NCBI GenBank assembly: GCA_036272735.1
Contig: DATAYF010000276.1
Coordinates: forward strand, 1-8,611
Direction: 5' to 3'
DNA from: DATAYF01 sp036272735
Lineage (GTDB): Bacteria > Chloroflexota > Ktedonobacteria > Ktedonobacterales > Ktedonobacteraceae
Length of the DNA: 8,611 nucleotides
Numbering within the stretch: the stretch's first letter is position 1; each line of letters begins with the position of its first letter. The notes under the pieces were generated by a model, which searched no databases, had not been told where the DNA came from, and saw only the letters and a list, made by a program, of their open reading frames with translations. The translations under genes and the position numbers were made by a program. This document shows, one piece after another, positions 1 through 5,852 of this stretch.

Positions 1-59
1 CCCTTCTCAACCCATAGTAAAAACCTTAATCATGAAATTATTCATTCCGTTACTACGTA

Positions 60-112
60 TCTGAACCCCTGAGCGCGCAGCGCTAGCCACGGCAGTAGCG
101 TTGGGGTTCAGA
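60..112 (+). promoter_or_regulatory. Stem-loop in the leader of the membrane-protein gene
   Basis: A perfect 10-bp inverted repeat, TCTGAACCCC (60-69) and GGGGTTCAGA (103-112), encloses a second stem CGCTA (81-85)/TAGCG (96-100), which itself encloses GCC-AC-GGC. The structure ends 10 nt before the AGGAG ribosome-binding site and 23 nt before the ATG, so it would lie in the 5' leader or overlap an operator. There is no T tract after it, so it is unlikely to be a simple rho-independent terminator. Its function (attenuation, mRNA stability or protein binding) is unknown. Confidence 0.5.
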
Positions 113-135
113 ACAAGGATTCAGGAGAAATCAGC

Positions 136-972
136 ATGCAGGATAAGCAGCTTCAGAGCGACAACGATGTACGCGTCCTCCACGACACTGGAGACATCTC
201 CCCCGATCAACACGAACCCACGAGAGAATCACAACCACAATCCAACGATGCAAAAGGCTTGCCAGCCCAACCCGGCCAATCCACTGGTGAGCCGGACCAA
301 CCACTACAAACCAGCGCAGACACGTCGGACCAACCCTCGCAATCAGGCGAAAATGAACCCCTGCAACCTGATGACAAACTGTCGCAGCCCTATCATCCCA
401 CGCAGCCACTGACCGGCGGGTCTGCTGGGGCACAATCGTCGCAACAACTGAGATTATCCACATCCAGACGGCGCTGGCTCTCGCGCCGTGTGTCCAATGC
501 ACTGATCGCGGGCATCATCGTCGGCATCCTCAACGCGCTCATCACCCTGCTCGTTGTTTTCATCAACAGTGGCACGTTTACGCTGGCGCGCCAGCAGATT
601 GCAAAAAACCAGTTAACCGTCAATATCGCCCTGACCGTGATAGCGCTCGACCTGCTGCTGGTGGTCGTCGGCATCGTGATCGGCTTCTTTACCGGCTTTG
701 TTGTCGGCAAAATCTCGGTACGCCGTCGTCTTGGCTTCCTGGCAGGCGCTTTAGCCGGTGGTCTCTACTACCTGATCCTATTTCTGGTCGGCCTCTTCCA
801 GAACTATCCTGGCAACCTGACCGTCAACAAAACGCCCACCAGCCTGGGTAGCCTGCTGGTCGCCTTCCTGCTCCTGTGCCTGTGCGTGATCGCTGGCGGC
901 CTGATCAGCCTGTTTGGTACCTGGGTCTCGACCATCAAGCACCCCGAATACCTCCTGCAAACCGACAAATAG
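136..972 (+). CDS. Four-helix membrane protein with long disordered N-terminus, function unknown
   Basis: I do not recognise this 278-residue protein. Residues 1-110 are low-complexity and polar, rich in Gln, Pro, Ser and Asp, with loose repeats of the type DQPLQ/DQPSQ/NEPLQ, and are probably disordered and cytoplasmic. A basic patch (RRRWLSRR, 111-118) precedes four hydrophobic stretches at about 120-145, 162-192, 198-221 and 237-264, each long enough to cross the membrane. A second basic cluster (RRR, 196-198) between helices 2 and 3 fits a cytoplasmic loop under the positive-inside rule. There is no signal peptide and no catalytic motif I can see. The ATG start is supported by AGGAG at 123-127, 8 nt upstream. 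A strong stem-loop lies just before the ribosome-binding site. No cotranscribed partner is visible: the next gene is on the other strand. Confidence 0.85.
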   Translation: MQDKQLQSDNDVRVLHDTGDISPDQHEPTRESQPQSNDAKGLPAQPGQSTGEPDQPLQTSADTSDQPSQSGENEPLQPDDKLSQPYHPTQPLTGGSAGAQSSQQLRLSTSRRRWLSRRVSNALIAGIIVGILNALITLLVVFINSGTFTLARQQIAKNQLTVNIALTVIALDLLLVVVGIVIGFFTGFVVGKISVRRRLGFLAGALAGGLYYLILFLVGLFQNYPGNLTVNKTPTSLGSLLVAFLLLCLCVIAGGLISLFGTWVSTIKHPEYLLQTDK

Positions 973-1016
973 ACGGCAAACCGGACGCAAAACATAAAGG
1001 ATTGTTTATGGTTTGG

Positions 1017-1078
1017 CAATACATACACGTGTATCGGTGGTTTCGGAAACCATCGGCGTATACGAATGTTTCGTATTG
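1017..1078. repeat. Cluster of nested palindromes, cloverleaf-like
   Basis: In the gene-free stretch after the membrane-protein gene, an outer pair CAATAC (1017-1022)/GTATTG (1073-1078) encloses three perfect dyads: ATACACGTGTAT (1023-1034), TGGTTTC-G-GAAACCA (1038-1052) and ATACGAA-TGT-TTCGTAT (1060-1076). The two halves also resemble each other as inverted copies, so the block is an imperfect palindrome of about 62 bp centred near 1045-1047. It could be an operator array, an intergenic mobile repeat or a structured RNA. I cannot assign it. The rest of 973-1149 contains only a TATAAT hexamer at 1120-1125 without a convincing -35 partner. Confidence 0.55.
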
Positions 1079-1149
1079 GTTTGACGAAAACGATTATCAA
1101 AACCTGTAGGCCCCGAACGTATAATAGAATCAGCTCACGAACATCCCCT

Positions 1150-1218
1150 TGGTACCTAAGCCCAAGGTTCGTCCATTTTGGGGATCAATGATGAGCCATG
1201 GTGTGAAGGTTCGAACAC
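1150..1218 (+). repeat. Left terminal inverted repeat
   Basis: Aligned by hand with the reverse complement of 1951-2018: the outer 30 nt match at 25 positions, a 14-15-nt middle does not align, and the inner 24 nt (1195-1218, with GTGAAGGTTCGAACAC) match at 23. The core AAGGTTCG occurs twice, at 1164-1171 and 1206-1213, 42 bp apart, i.e. on the same DNA face about four helical turns away. Similarity continues more weakly inward to about 1232. Confidence 0.7.
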
Positions 1219-1220
1219 CG

Positions 1221-1250
1221 CCGCGTTCCATCAGTTGAGACAGAACGCGG
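1221..1250. repeat. Hairpin-forming inverted repeat
   Basis: CCGCGTTC (1221-1228) and GAACGCGG (1243-1250) form a perfect 8-bp stem with a 14-nt loop. It lies between the left inverted repeat and the end of the PPOX gene, downstream of that gene on its coding strand. With the hairpin at 1261-1276 it may form a transcript 3' end, but there is no T tract in either direction. Confidence 0.4.
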
Positions 1251-1260
1251 CCAATGCCTA

Positions 1261-1276
1261 TCGCGTGGCTACGCGA
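1261..1276 (-). terminator. Possible 3' hairpin of the PPOX gene
   Basis: TCGCGT (1261-1266) and ACGCGA (1271-1276) form a perfect 6-bp GC-rich stem with a four-base loop, starting 9 nt after the minus-strand stop codon at 1286-1288. The position suits a transcript end, but no run of T follows, so termination would have to be of a non-canonical type or the hairpin merely protects the 3' end. Confidence 0.3.
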
Positions 1277-1285
1277 CGCGAGTAG

Positions 1286-1804
1286 TTAGAACTGGTGGCG
1301 GGTCTGGCTGTGGCCTATGGCGACTGCGAAGACCTTCCTGGGTTTGACGGAGAACACGAGGTTCGAATCTGCGAGAACTCTTTGTTCGTCTTCATCGTAG
1401 AGGTAAAAATAACCGTTGCGTACCTGGTATGGCCAGCTTCCATCCCACTTGGTCGCCCACACCGAGGCTAAGCGTTCGAGCGTGTCCTGGTCGGTGATCC
1501 GCACGGCGTCGCCCTCAACCACCACGGTGAGTCCCTCTCTCTGGTTGCAGCCGGTCGTCAGAATGACGTGCGGGTTTCCACGCAGGTTGACAGTCTTCTG
1601 TGCGGTGTCGGTAGCGGTAAAGTGGATGGCCCCGTCGTGCCACACGGCCACGAGCGGCGTGACGTGAGGGCGACCGTCGGCCCGCACTGTTGAGAGCCAG
1701 AACAGCTCGGCTGTTTCCAGCACCCGACGCGTCTCCTCCCATGGCGTGACCACTCCGTCTGGTCCGCTGTGTCGGGTGTCGAGCGTTGTGATGGGTTCGT
1801 TCAT
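1286..1804 (-). CDS. Pyridoxamine 5'-phosphate oxidase-fold family protein
   Basis: A 172-residue protein of the split-barrel flavin/F420-binding family (PPOX-like). Typical family segments are visible: FWLSTVRADGRPHVTPL (35-51, first barrel strands), WHDGAIHFTA (55-64), a Lys/Asn segment KTVNLRGNPHV (70-80), VVVEGDAVRI (94-103) and a C-terminal QTRHQF that matches the family's usual QTRW-F ending. Members bind FMN, F420 or haem and act as small oxidoreductases; which cofactor and substrate apply cannot be read from the sequence. The ATG at 1804 is chosen over an in-frame ATG 38 codons earlier because GAAAGGAG (1813-1820, complement) lies 8 nt before it and the family alignment starts near here. 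The 5' leader contains TCTCGC/GCGAGA (1835-1851), a small hairpin. The gene is the only one in the inverted-repeat-bounded unit and is probably its cargo. Confidence 0.88.
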   Translation of the reverse strand: MNEPITTLDTRHSGPDGVVTPWEETRRVLETAELFWLSTVRADGRPHVTPLVAVWHDGAIHFTATDTAQKTVNLRGNPHVILTTGCNQREGLTVVVEGDAVRITDQDTLERLASVWATKWDGSWPYQVRNGYFYLYDEDEQRVLADSNLVFSVKPRKVFAVAIGHSQTRHQF

Positions 1805-1950
1805 CCTAAGAACTCCTTTCAATCGTTCTGTTTCTCTCGCAGGAAGCGAGAAGATATCAGTCCATTCTCTTTGCGCGAAGGAAAACTGGAAAGGCCAAAA
1901 ACGACGCGATGCCTCCAAGGGTCAGAATGGTCGCTTTAGACGGAATGTGG

Positions 1951-2018
1951 GTGTTCGAACCTTCACAACATGGCCACCCTTGGGCAAAAAAATGGGCGAA
2001 CCTTCAGCCTATGTACCA
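1951..2018 (-). repeat. Right terminal inverted repeat
   Basis: Mirror of the left repeat. Read outward it holds CGAACCTT twice (1956-1963 and 1997-2004, about 41 bp apart) and ends in GTACCA at 2013-2018, the complement of the left TGGTAC terminus. CCCCT follows immediately. The inner 24 nt differ from the left copy at one position only, whereas the outer 30 nt differ at five. Confidence 0.7.
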
Positions 2019-2096
2019 CCCCTTGCTGTGCTTGTCGCGCGAGTACACTGTCTGTAGAGATGGAAATTCATGGATGCAAGGAGCTTGCCATGTCTG

Positions 2097-2330
2097 CAGG
2101 GAGTCACGGTATTTTGGCCACCTTCTGTGCAGGAAGAATGCAACGGATCGAGCGAATAGGGGATAGTACAAGGATTCGTACCAAAATGGGCCATTTCGCT
2201 GGGAGGAGTCCATCACGTTTGCCACGCTCCATTCTGGCACGAAAAATGTTATGACCCCGAGTTGGTTGCTCCTCACTCTGGCATCCGGGACGCCTGCTCA
2301 GACTTTTTTCACACGAGGACCGCATGGTTC
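2097..2330 (-). pseudogene. Decayed 3' fragment of the same DDE transposase family
   Basis: The complement of 2097-2144 matches 8214-8261, the end of the intact transposase gene and the start of the TnsA-like gene, at 42 of 48 positions counted by hand, including 16 identical bases spanning the GTGA stop/start overlap. In the transposase frame both end in an AQK-AKIP tail before TGA. Going further upstream on the minus strand, weaker matches keep order and approximate spacing: TCCCGGA (2284-2290) with the PG of the intact protein (residues 576-577), CGGGGTC with the VRVEL region, and AAAAAGTCTG with the WKRL segment (566-569). Deletions and drift make the upstream limit uncertain. No continuation into the TnsA-like gene is visible beyond about ten bases. 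The stretch 2019-2096 holds nothing else I can identify, except a small GCAAG/CTTGC hairpin near 2078-2090. Confidence 0.6.
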
Positions 2331-2394
2331 CCTGGTATGACTGCTCTCAACCAGCGATTCACTGAGGGGCACACCAGATGTTTCTTCCAGCACA

Positions 2395-3369
2395 TCAATT
2401 GACCACTTCTGTTTCGGTTCGCTCAGCATAACTCGCCAGCAGGAGCGCATAGTCGCGTAAGGCTGTCCGTAATTCAGGGGGGTGATGGACAATCAAAGGA
2501 ACACCCAGACCAGCGAGGAAGCACGCCAGCCATGGTAAATCTTCGACATCGCCACGCAAGAGGACTCCATTGTGTGCCTCTTCAAACTGTGCCTGAGAAA
2601 GACGGGTCTTGCGCTGGATCTCCTCTAACGTCGTCTGGAGCCACACCTCTACCTGCCATACTCGTGGGACAGAGGCGAGCGCGCATTGCACCGCTTCGAG
2701 CGCATCAAAGTCGACCGGAGGGGAAAAGGTTTCGCTGGTCGCTTCGATCTGCTGGATGCGATCCAGGCGAAACAGACGCTGCCCTTGTCGCAGATGGCAG
2801 TAGCCAATCGTGTACCAGGCACCCTCATGGTAGACGACCCCATACGGATCAAGCACGCGTTCTGTAATCTGAGAACGGGCAGAACGATAGTGCAATCGCA
2901 CACATCTCCCTGTCTGGAGGGCCGAACTGAGAATTGTTATCGTGAGAACCGAGGGAATGACGCGAAACGAACGATCCTCGAAGATCACCATCTGCTCTAT
3001 GGCCTGAACCTGCGCACGCGTCGTTTCAGGAAGCACCCGCATCACTTTTGCCAGGACTCCCTCAAAGGCCGGGGAGGTCTGTGCCAGCCCCTGCTCGCGT
3101 GCCATCACCAGGCTCAAGGTCAACGCCAAAGACTCCTCTTCGGTGAAGATCAGTGGGGGCAGTTTGTACCCAGGTCGCAAACGATAGGCTCCATAGCGGC
3201 CTCGTTCCGCTTCTACAGGAATGCCGAGATCCAGCAGCATTTCAACATAATCCCGTACCGTGCGGATATTGACCTCCAGTCGTCGAGCTAGTTCCGCACC
3301 GGTCATGCGTCCGTGGGATTGCAGGAGTTCTAAAACGGTTAGCACACGGGCGGTCGGACGATAGACCAT
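2395..3369 (-). CDS. WYL-domain transcriptional regulator (YafY/DeoR-type HTH)
   Basis: A 324-residue DNA-binding regulator. Residues 6-55 form a winged helix-turn-helix of the HTH_11 type (MTGAELARRLEVNIRTVRDY), followed by the wing segment GRYGAYRLRPGYKLPPL (58-74). The WYL domain spans about 140-215, with WYTIGYC (185-191) in place of the namesake W-Y-L and the basic ligand-binding pair in LFRLDRI (199-205). A C-terminal extension with the VEVWLQ strand (240-245) and GVPLIVHHPPELR (289-301) completes the usual WCX-like tail. Length is typical. The ATG is supported by GGAGGAG (3378-3384, complement) 8 nt upstream. WYL proteins sense small ligands or nucleic acids and often control a neighbouring gene; the divergent SnoaL/dehydrogenase genes are the obvious candidates, which is inference. 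Confidence 0.92.
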   Translation of the reverse strand: MVYRPTARVLTVLELLQSHGRMTGAELARRLEVNIRTVRDYVEMLLDLGIPVEAERGRYGAYRLRPGYKLPPLIFTEEESLALTLSLVMAREQGLAQTSPAFEGVLAKVMRVLPETTRAQVQAIEQMVIFEDRSFRVIPSVLTITILSSALQTGRCVRLHYRSARSQITERVLDPYGVVYHEGAWYTIGYCHLRQGQRLFRLDRIQQIEATSETFSPPVDFDALEAVQCALASVPRVWQVEVWLQTTLEEIQRKTRLSQAQFEEAHNGVLLRGDVEDLPWLACFLAGLGVPLIVHHPPELRTALRDYALLLASYAERTETEVVN

Positions 3370-3409
3370 TTTTCTCTCTCCTCCGTCAAGGCGACCTCAA
3401 TTAGGGTCA

Positions 3410-3438
3410 ATTCTACCATCTTTTCAGGCTATACTCAA
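3410..3438 (-). promoter_or_regulatory. Sigma70-type promoter for the WYL regulator
   Basis: On the minus strand TTGAGT (complement of 3433-3438) and TAGAAT (complement of 3410-3415) are separated by exactly 17 bp. Transcription would start near 3403, about 34 nt before the ATG at 3369, leaving room for the GGAGGAG ribosome-binding site. The remaining intergenic sequence up to 3544 shows no equally good promoter for the divergent plus-strand genes. Confidence 0.6.
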
Positions 3439-3544
3439 GACAGGAAACAAGGGAGTGAGGCGAAAAGGACTTTTCCCAACTGGGAGTCGATGAGCGCCTT
3501 CTCACGCACGGCAGGGCTTTGACTGCGGTGCACCAGGGAAGAGA

Positions 3545-3907
3545 ATGAACGAGATCACCCAACTTGTGGACCACTACGTTGCGATCTGGCACGAACCGGA
3601 CGCGGACGCCGAGCAACGCCGCAGAGGCGTTGCCCAACTCTGGGCGAAGGATGGCGTCCAATTCACCCAATCCCGCGAGATTCGTGGGCACAAATCGCTC
3701 GAAGAGCGGGTCAAAGCTGCGCACGAAGAGTTTGTGAAAACCGGAGGATTTCTCTTCAGGCGCCTGGGCGACGTCCAAGGACATCATAATGCTCTGAAGT
3801 TCAACTGGGAGATGGTGCCAGCCGGCGGTGGCGACGTGGCAGCAACCGGCACCATCTTCTTGCTTCTGAGCGACGACGGGCGCATTCGCTTCGACTACCA
3901 GTTCTAA
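3545..3907 (+). CDS. SnoaL-like / NTF2-fold family protein
   Basis: A 120-residue single-domain protein of the SnoaL-like polyketide cyclase/NTF2 superfamily. Family features are the N-terminal helix LVDHYVAIWHEPDAD (7-21), LWAKDGVQF (32-40), the REIRGHKSLEERV helix (44-56), and the final strands with GTIFLLLSDDGRIRFDYQF ending the protein. The cone-shaped fold holds small hydrophobic substrates; members range from cyclases and isomerases to non-enzymatic binders, so no reaction can be assigned. The ATG follows AGGGAAGAG closely. The next gene begins 62 nt downstream on the same strand, so co-transcription with the dehydrogenase is plausible. Confidence 0.85.
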   Translation: MNEITQLVDHYVAIWHEPDADAEQRRRGVAQLWAKDGVQFTQSREIRGHKSLEERVKAAHEEFVKTGGFLFRRLGDVQGHHNALKFNWEMVPAGGGDVAATGTIFLLLSDDGRIRFDYQF

Positions 3908-3969
3908 TTTAGCACATTGGAAAAGGCACAAGCTCGTCTTTGAGACGAAGAGAGGACATCCTTACTTAT

Positions 3970-5004
3970 ATGAAGAGCTATCATGTAAATTTAGGTGCGG
4001 GCATTGCTGGACTGAGGATGAGGGAACACGACATGCCTGTGCCCGGGTTCCACGAAGTGCTGGTGCGGGTGCGGGCCTGTTCACTGAGCTTTCGGGAACT
4101 GATGATTCTGATCCTGGGCTATTACCCCCTGCCTATTCGGCCAGATGTAGTTCCGGTGTCGGATGGAGCAGGTGAGGTCATAGCAGTCGGTGAGGGCGTC
4201 ACCCGCGCCAAAGTGGGTGACCGGGTCGCAGGTGCCGTCTTTCCGCACTGGATCGATGGACCTTTTGAATGGGAGTATGCTGCGCAGCTCGGCGGCTCAC
4301 TGGATGGCATGTTGACAGAAGTGGCCGCTCTGAGTGAGGAGGCGCTCGTCCACATCCCCGATCACCTGTCTTTCGAGGAGGCCGCGGCCCTGCCAATTGC
4401 CGCTGTTACGGCCTGGAATGCGCTCACCGGCAGTCGATCACTCCAGGCCGGTGACACGGTGCTGACACTGGGATCAGGGGGAGTCTCGCTCTTCGCTCTT
4501 CAGCTTGCTAAACTCTTCGGCGCGCGAGTCATTGCGACCACGTCAAGCGAGGAGAAGGCGCACCGGCTCAAGGCTCTAGGGGCGGACGAAGTGCTCAATT
4601 ATCGCACAACGCCCGATTGGCATATCGCAGTGCGCGAACTGACGGGTGGCCAGGGCGTCGACCAGGTGATCGAAGTTGGTGGTCCTGGCACCATCGAGCA
4701 GTCGATCAAGTCGACCAGATATTCAGGAGAGATTGCCCTGATCGGATCGCTCGCCAGAGATGCTTCGTCGATGAGCGAGACAAGTGCTCTCACTGTCCTG
4801 CGCAGTGCGATCGCGGGCGTCGTCACCCTCCGGAGTATCGCCGCCGGTAGTCGTGCCCAGTTTCTCGCCCTGACCCGGGCGATCGCCACGCACCGGCTCA
4901 AGCCGATCATCGATCGCGTGTTTCCTTTCGACGAGGCCCAGGCCGCTTACCAGTACTACCAGGAGGACCATCCTTTCGGAAAGGTGATCATCAGTCACCA
5001 TTGA
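3970..5004 (+). CDS. NAD(P)-dependent medium-chain alcohol dehydrogenase-like oxidoreductase
   Basis: A 344-residue member of the medium-chain dehydrogenase/reductase superfamily. The N-terminal GroES-like domain (about 24-130) shows VLVRVRACSLSFRELMIL (30-47) and the hallmark DGAGEVIAVGEGVTRAKVGDRV (65-86). The cofactor domain has the glycine-rich turn LGSGGVSLFALQLAK (167-181), then GARVIATTSSEEK (184-196) and the LGADEVLNYR segment (203-212). The canonical catalytic Cys/His zinc ligands of zinc alcohol dehydrogenases are not seen (LSFREL replaces the C-x-x-D-H-type motif), so a zinc-independent, quinone-oxidoreductase-like reaction is more likely. I chose the ATG at 3970, which begins the family alignment; a TTG ten codons earlier is in frame but lies in a small hairpin (TCGTCT/AGACGA, 3934-3948) with no ribosome-binding site. 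AGAGG lies 14 nt before the ATG, a weak spacing. It sits between the SnoaL-like and AcuA-like genes on the same strand. Confidence 0.9.
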   Translation: MKSYHVNLGAGIAGLRMREHDMPVPGFHEVLVRVRACSLSFRELMILILGYYPLPIRPDVVPVSDGAGEVIAVGEGVTRAKVGDRVAGAVFPHWIDGPFEWEYAAQLGGSLDGMLTEVAALSEEALVHIPDHLSFEEAAALPIAAVTAWNALTGSRSLQAGDTVLTLGSGGVSLFALQLAKLFGARVIATTSSEEKAHRLKALGADEVLNYRTTPDWHIAVRELTGGQGVDQVIEVGGPGTIEQSIKSTRYSGEIALIGSLARDASSMSETSALTVLRSAIAGVVTLRSIAAGSRAQFLALTRAIATHRLKPIIDRVFPFDEAQAAYQYYQEDHPFGKVIISHH

Positions 5005-5067
5005 GGACTGACGAGCGAGATAGCCTGGCACCGGCGCAACGCGGCACCAAGAAAGCGAGAAGGATAC

Positions 5068-5781
5068 ATGGAGCAAGAAGCACAGTCCGGACGTGGATGG
5101 CGTGACCTGCTCTGGAAGAAAGCAACCAATGCCCCATGCCGGGTACTCGGCACGAAAGCTGGGCCACTCTTCCTGCACGATCACTGCCCAGCCGTAGTGG
5201 TTGAACGATTGAGCGCCGAGAACGGGTTACATGCCTTCGCACGCCTTCCAGAGCGAGAATATCAGCTTCTGCTCGCCCTGGCGAAGCGTCCTGACGCCAA
5301 ACTCACACTGGCCTATACACCCGGCAGGGAGATCGTCGGCCAGGTGACGCTGGTTCCAGCAGCGGGTTGGTGGCAAGACCTGGAGTGCATCTATGAGATG
5401 AGCCTTGAGGTCAGTTCATCCTGGCGCAGGAGAGGGATTGCCCGTCAACTCGTAGCAGGAGCACTCCAGGGCGAGGTGGTCGAGGAGCTAATCATCCTGG
5501 GACTCGGTCTACACTGGCATTGGGATACAGAGGGACTGGGCTTGAACCCTTTCCACTATCGCGCACTGCTTGCGCGGGCAGCCGCCGTCTATGGCTTCAG
5601 CGAGTATCTCACCAGCGAACCAAATATCAGTGCCGATCCAGCCAATATCTTGCTGGTACGCATTGGGAGAGATGTGAACCAGAAGCGCATCAACCAATTT
5701 GTTGAGCGCCTGCTCCATTCTGACACGCTGCCAGGATTCTCCTCTAGAGGAGGGATCGAGGAGGGATTTGAAGCGTGCTGA
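5068..5781 (+). CDS. AcuA-like GNAT family N-acetyltransferase
   Basis: A 237-residue protein resembling AcuA, the acetyltransferase that inactivates acetyl-CoA synthetase by lysine acetylation in Bacillus. The acetyl-CoA-binding GNAT motif A is clear at MSLEVSSSWRRRGIARQLV (111-129). Two AcuA-type signatures follow: HWHWDTEGLGLNPFHYR (149-165) and TSEPNI-(x)n-NILLVRIG (182-200). The role would be post-translational control of an acyl-CoA synthetase or a related small-molecule acetylation; no synthetase gene is in view, so the substrate is open. The start ATG follows GAGAAGGA closely. AcuA of Bacillus is somewhat shorter; the last 20-25 residues here (LPGFSSRGGIEEGFEAC) look unconserved and include a tandem DNA repeat next to the transposition module, so the C-terminus may have been altered by insertion. 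The gene follows the dehydrogenase by 63 nt. Confidence 0.75.
   Translation: MEQEAQSGRGWRDLLWKKATNAPCRVLGTKAGPLFLHDHCPAVVVERLSAENGLHAFARLPEREYQLLLALAKRPDAKLTLAYTPGREIVGQVTLVPAAGWWQDLECIYEMSLEVSSSWRRRGIARQLVAGALQGEVVEELIILGLGLHWHWDTEGLGLNPFHYRALLARAAAVYGFSEYLTSEPNISADPANILLVRIGRDVNQKRINQFVERLLHSDTLPGFSSRGGIEEGFEAC
5747..5767 (+). repeat. Tandem GAGGAGGGAT repeat doubling as ribosome-binding sequence
   Basis: GAGGAGGGAT occurs twice in tandem (5747-5756 and 5758-5767, 11-bp period) inside the last codons of the acetyltransferase gene. The first copy is part of the 12-bp palindrome TCCTCTAGAGGA (5740-5751). The second copy places a strong Shine-Dalgarno 9 nt before a GTG at 5775 that overlaps the upstream stop codon and is in frame with the helix-turn-helix ORF. 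Confidence 0.5.
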
Positions 5782-5852
5782 TCAGAGCGTTTGCTGGAGT
5801 CGAGGAACAAACAGATCAGGCATGGCCGGCTCCCGCAACAGGAAAGACAGGA

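Larger units (their letters stand above)
1145..2023. mobile_element. Inverted-repeat-bounded unit with 5-bp target duplication and a PPOX cargo gene
   Basis: Inverted repeats at 1150-1218 and 1951-2018 bound an 869-bp unit. The pentamer CCCCT lies directly outside both ends (1145-1149 and 2019-2023), as expected for a 5-bp target-site duplication. Inside is a single minus-strand gene for a pyridoxamine 5'-phosphate oxidase-fold protein and no transposase, so the unit would have to be moved in trans. Five-bp duplications are made by Tn3-family and Tn7-like transposases among others, so the duplication does not name the enzyme. An alternative is that two inverted copies of a short intergenic repeat happen to flank the gene, but matching flanking pentamers at the exact repeat edges argue against that. 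Confidence 0.6.

Noticed and set aside
1017..1078. Palindrome cluster as a CRISPR array or tRNA
   Set aside because: No regular repeat-spacer structure, and no tRNA-like conserved T-loop or acceptor sequence.
1081..1125. TTGACG (1081-1086) with TATAAT (1120-1125) as a promoter
   Set aside because: The spacing is 33 bp, far too long; no -35 element lies at the proper distance and no gene follows on that strand.
2004..2276. Several short open frames on both strands in 2004-2330 as small genes
   Set aside because: They cover the transposase relic and the edge of the right inverted repeat; none has a convincing start or protein character of its own.
2686..3291. Plus-strand open frame of 201 codons opposite the WYL regulator
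   Set aside because: Shadow of the regulator, which has HTH and WYL motifs and a good promoter and ribosome-binding site.
3470..3500. Similarity of the complement near 3475-3485 (CCCAGTTGG) to the TnsA-like gene (PSWK region)
   Set aside because: Only about ten identical bases without collinear flanking matches; likely chance.
3413..3931. Minus-strand open frame of 172 codons opposite the SnoaL-like gene
   Set aside because: The plus strand encodes a well-formed SnoaL-like protein with a ribosome-binding site; the antisense frame has no family character and spans the WYL promoter region.
3934..3948. TCGTCT-TTG-AGACGA hairpin as a terminator of the SnoaL-like gene
   Set aside because: Only a 6-bp stem with no T tract, in a short gap between two genes that look co-transcribed.
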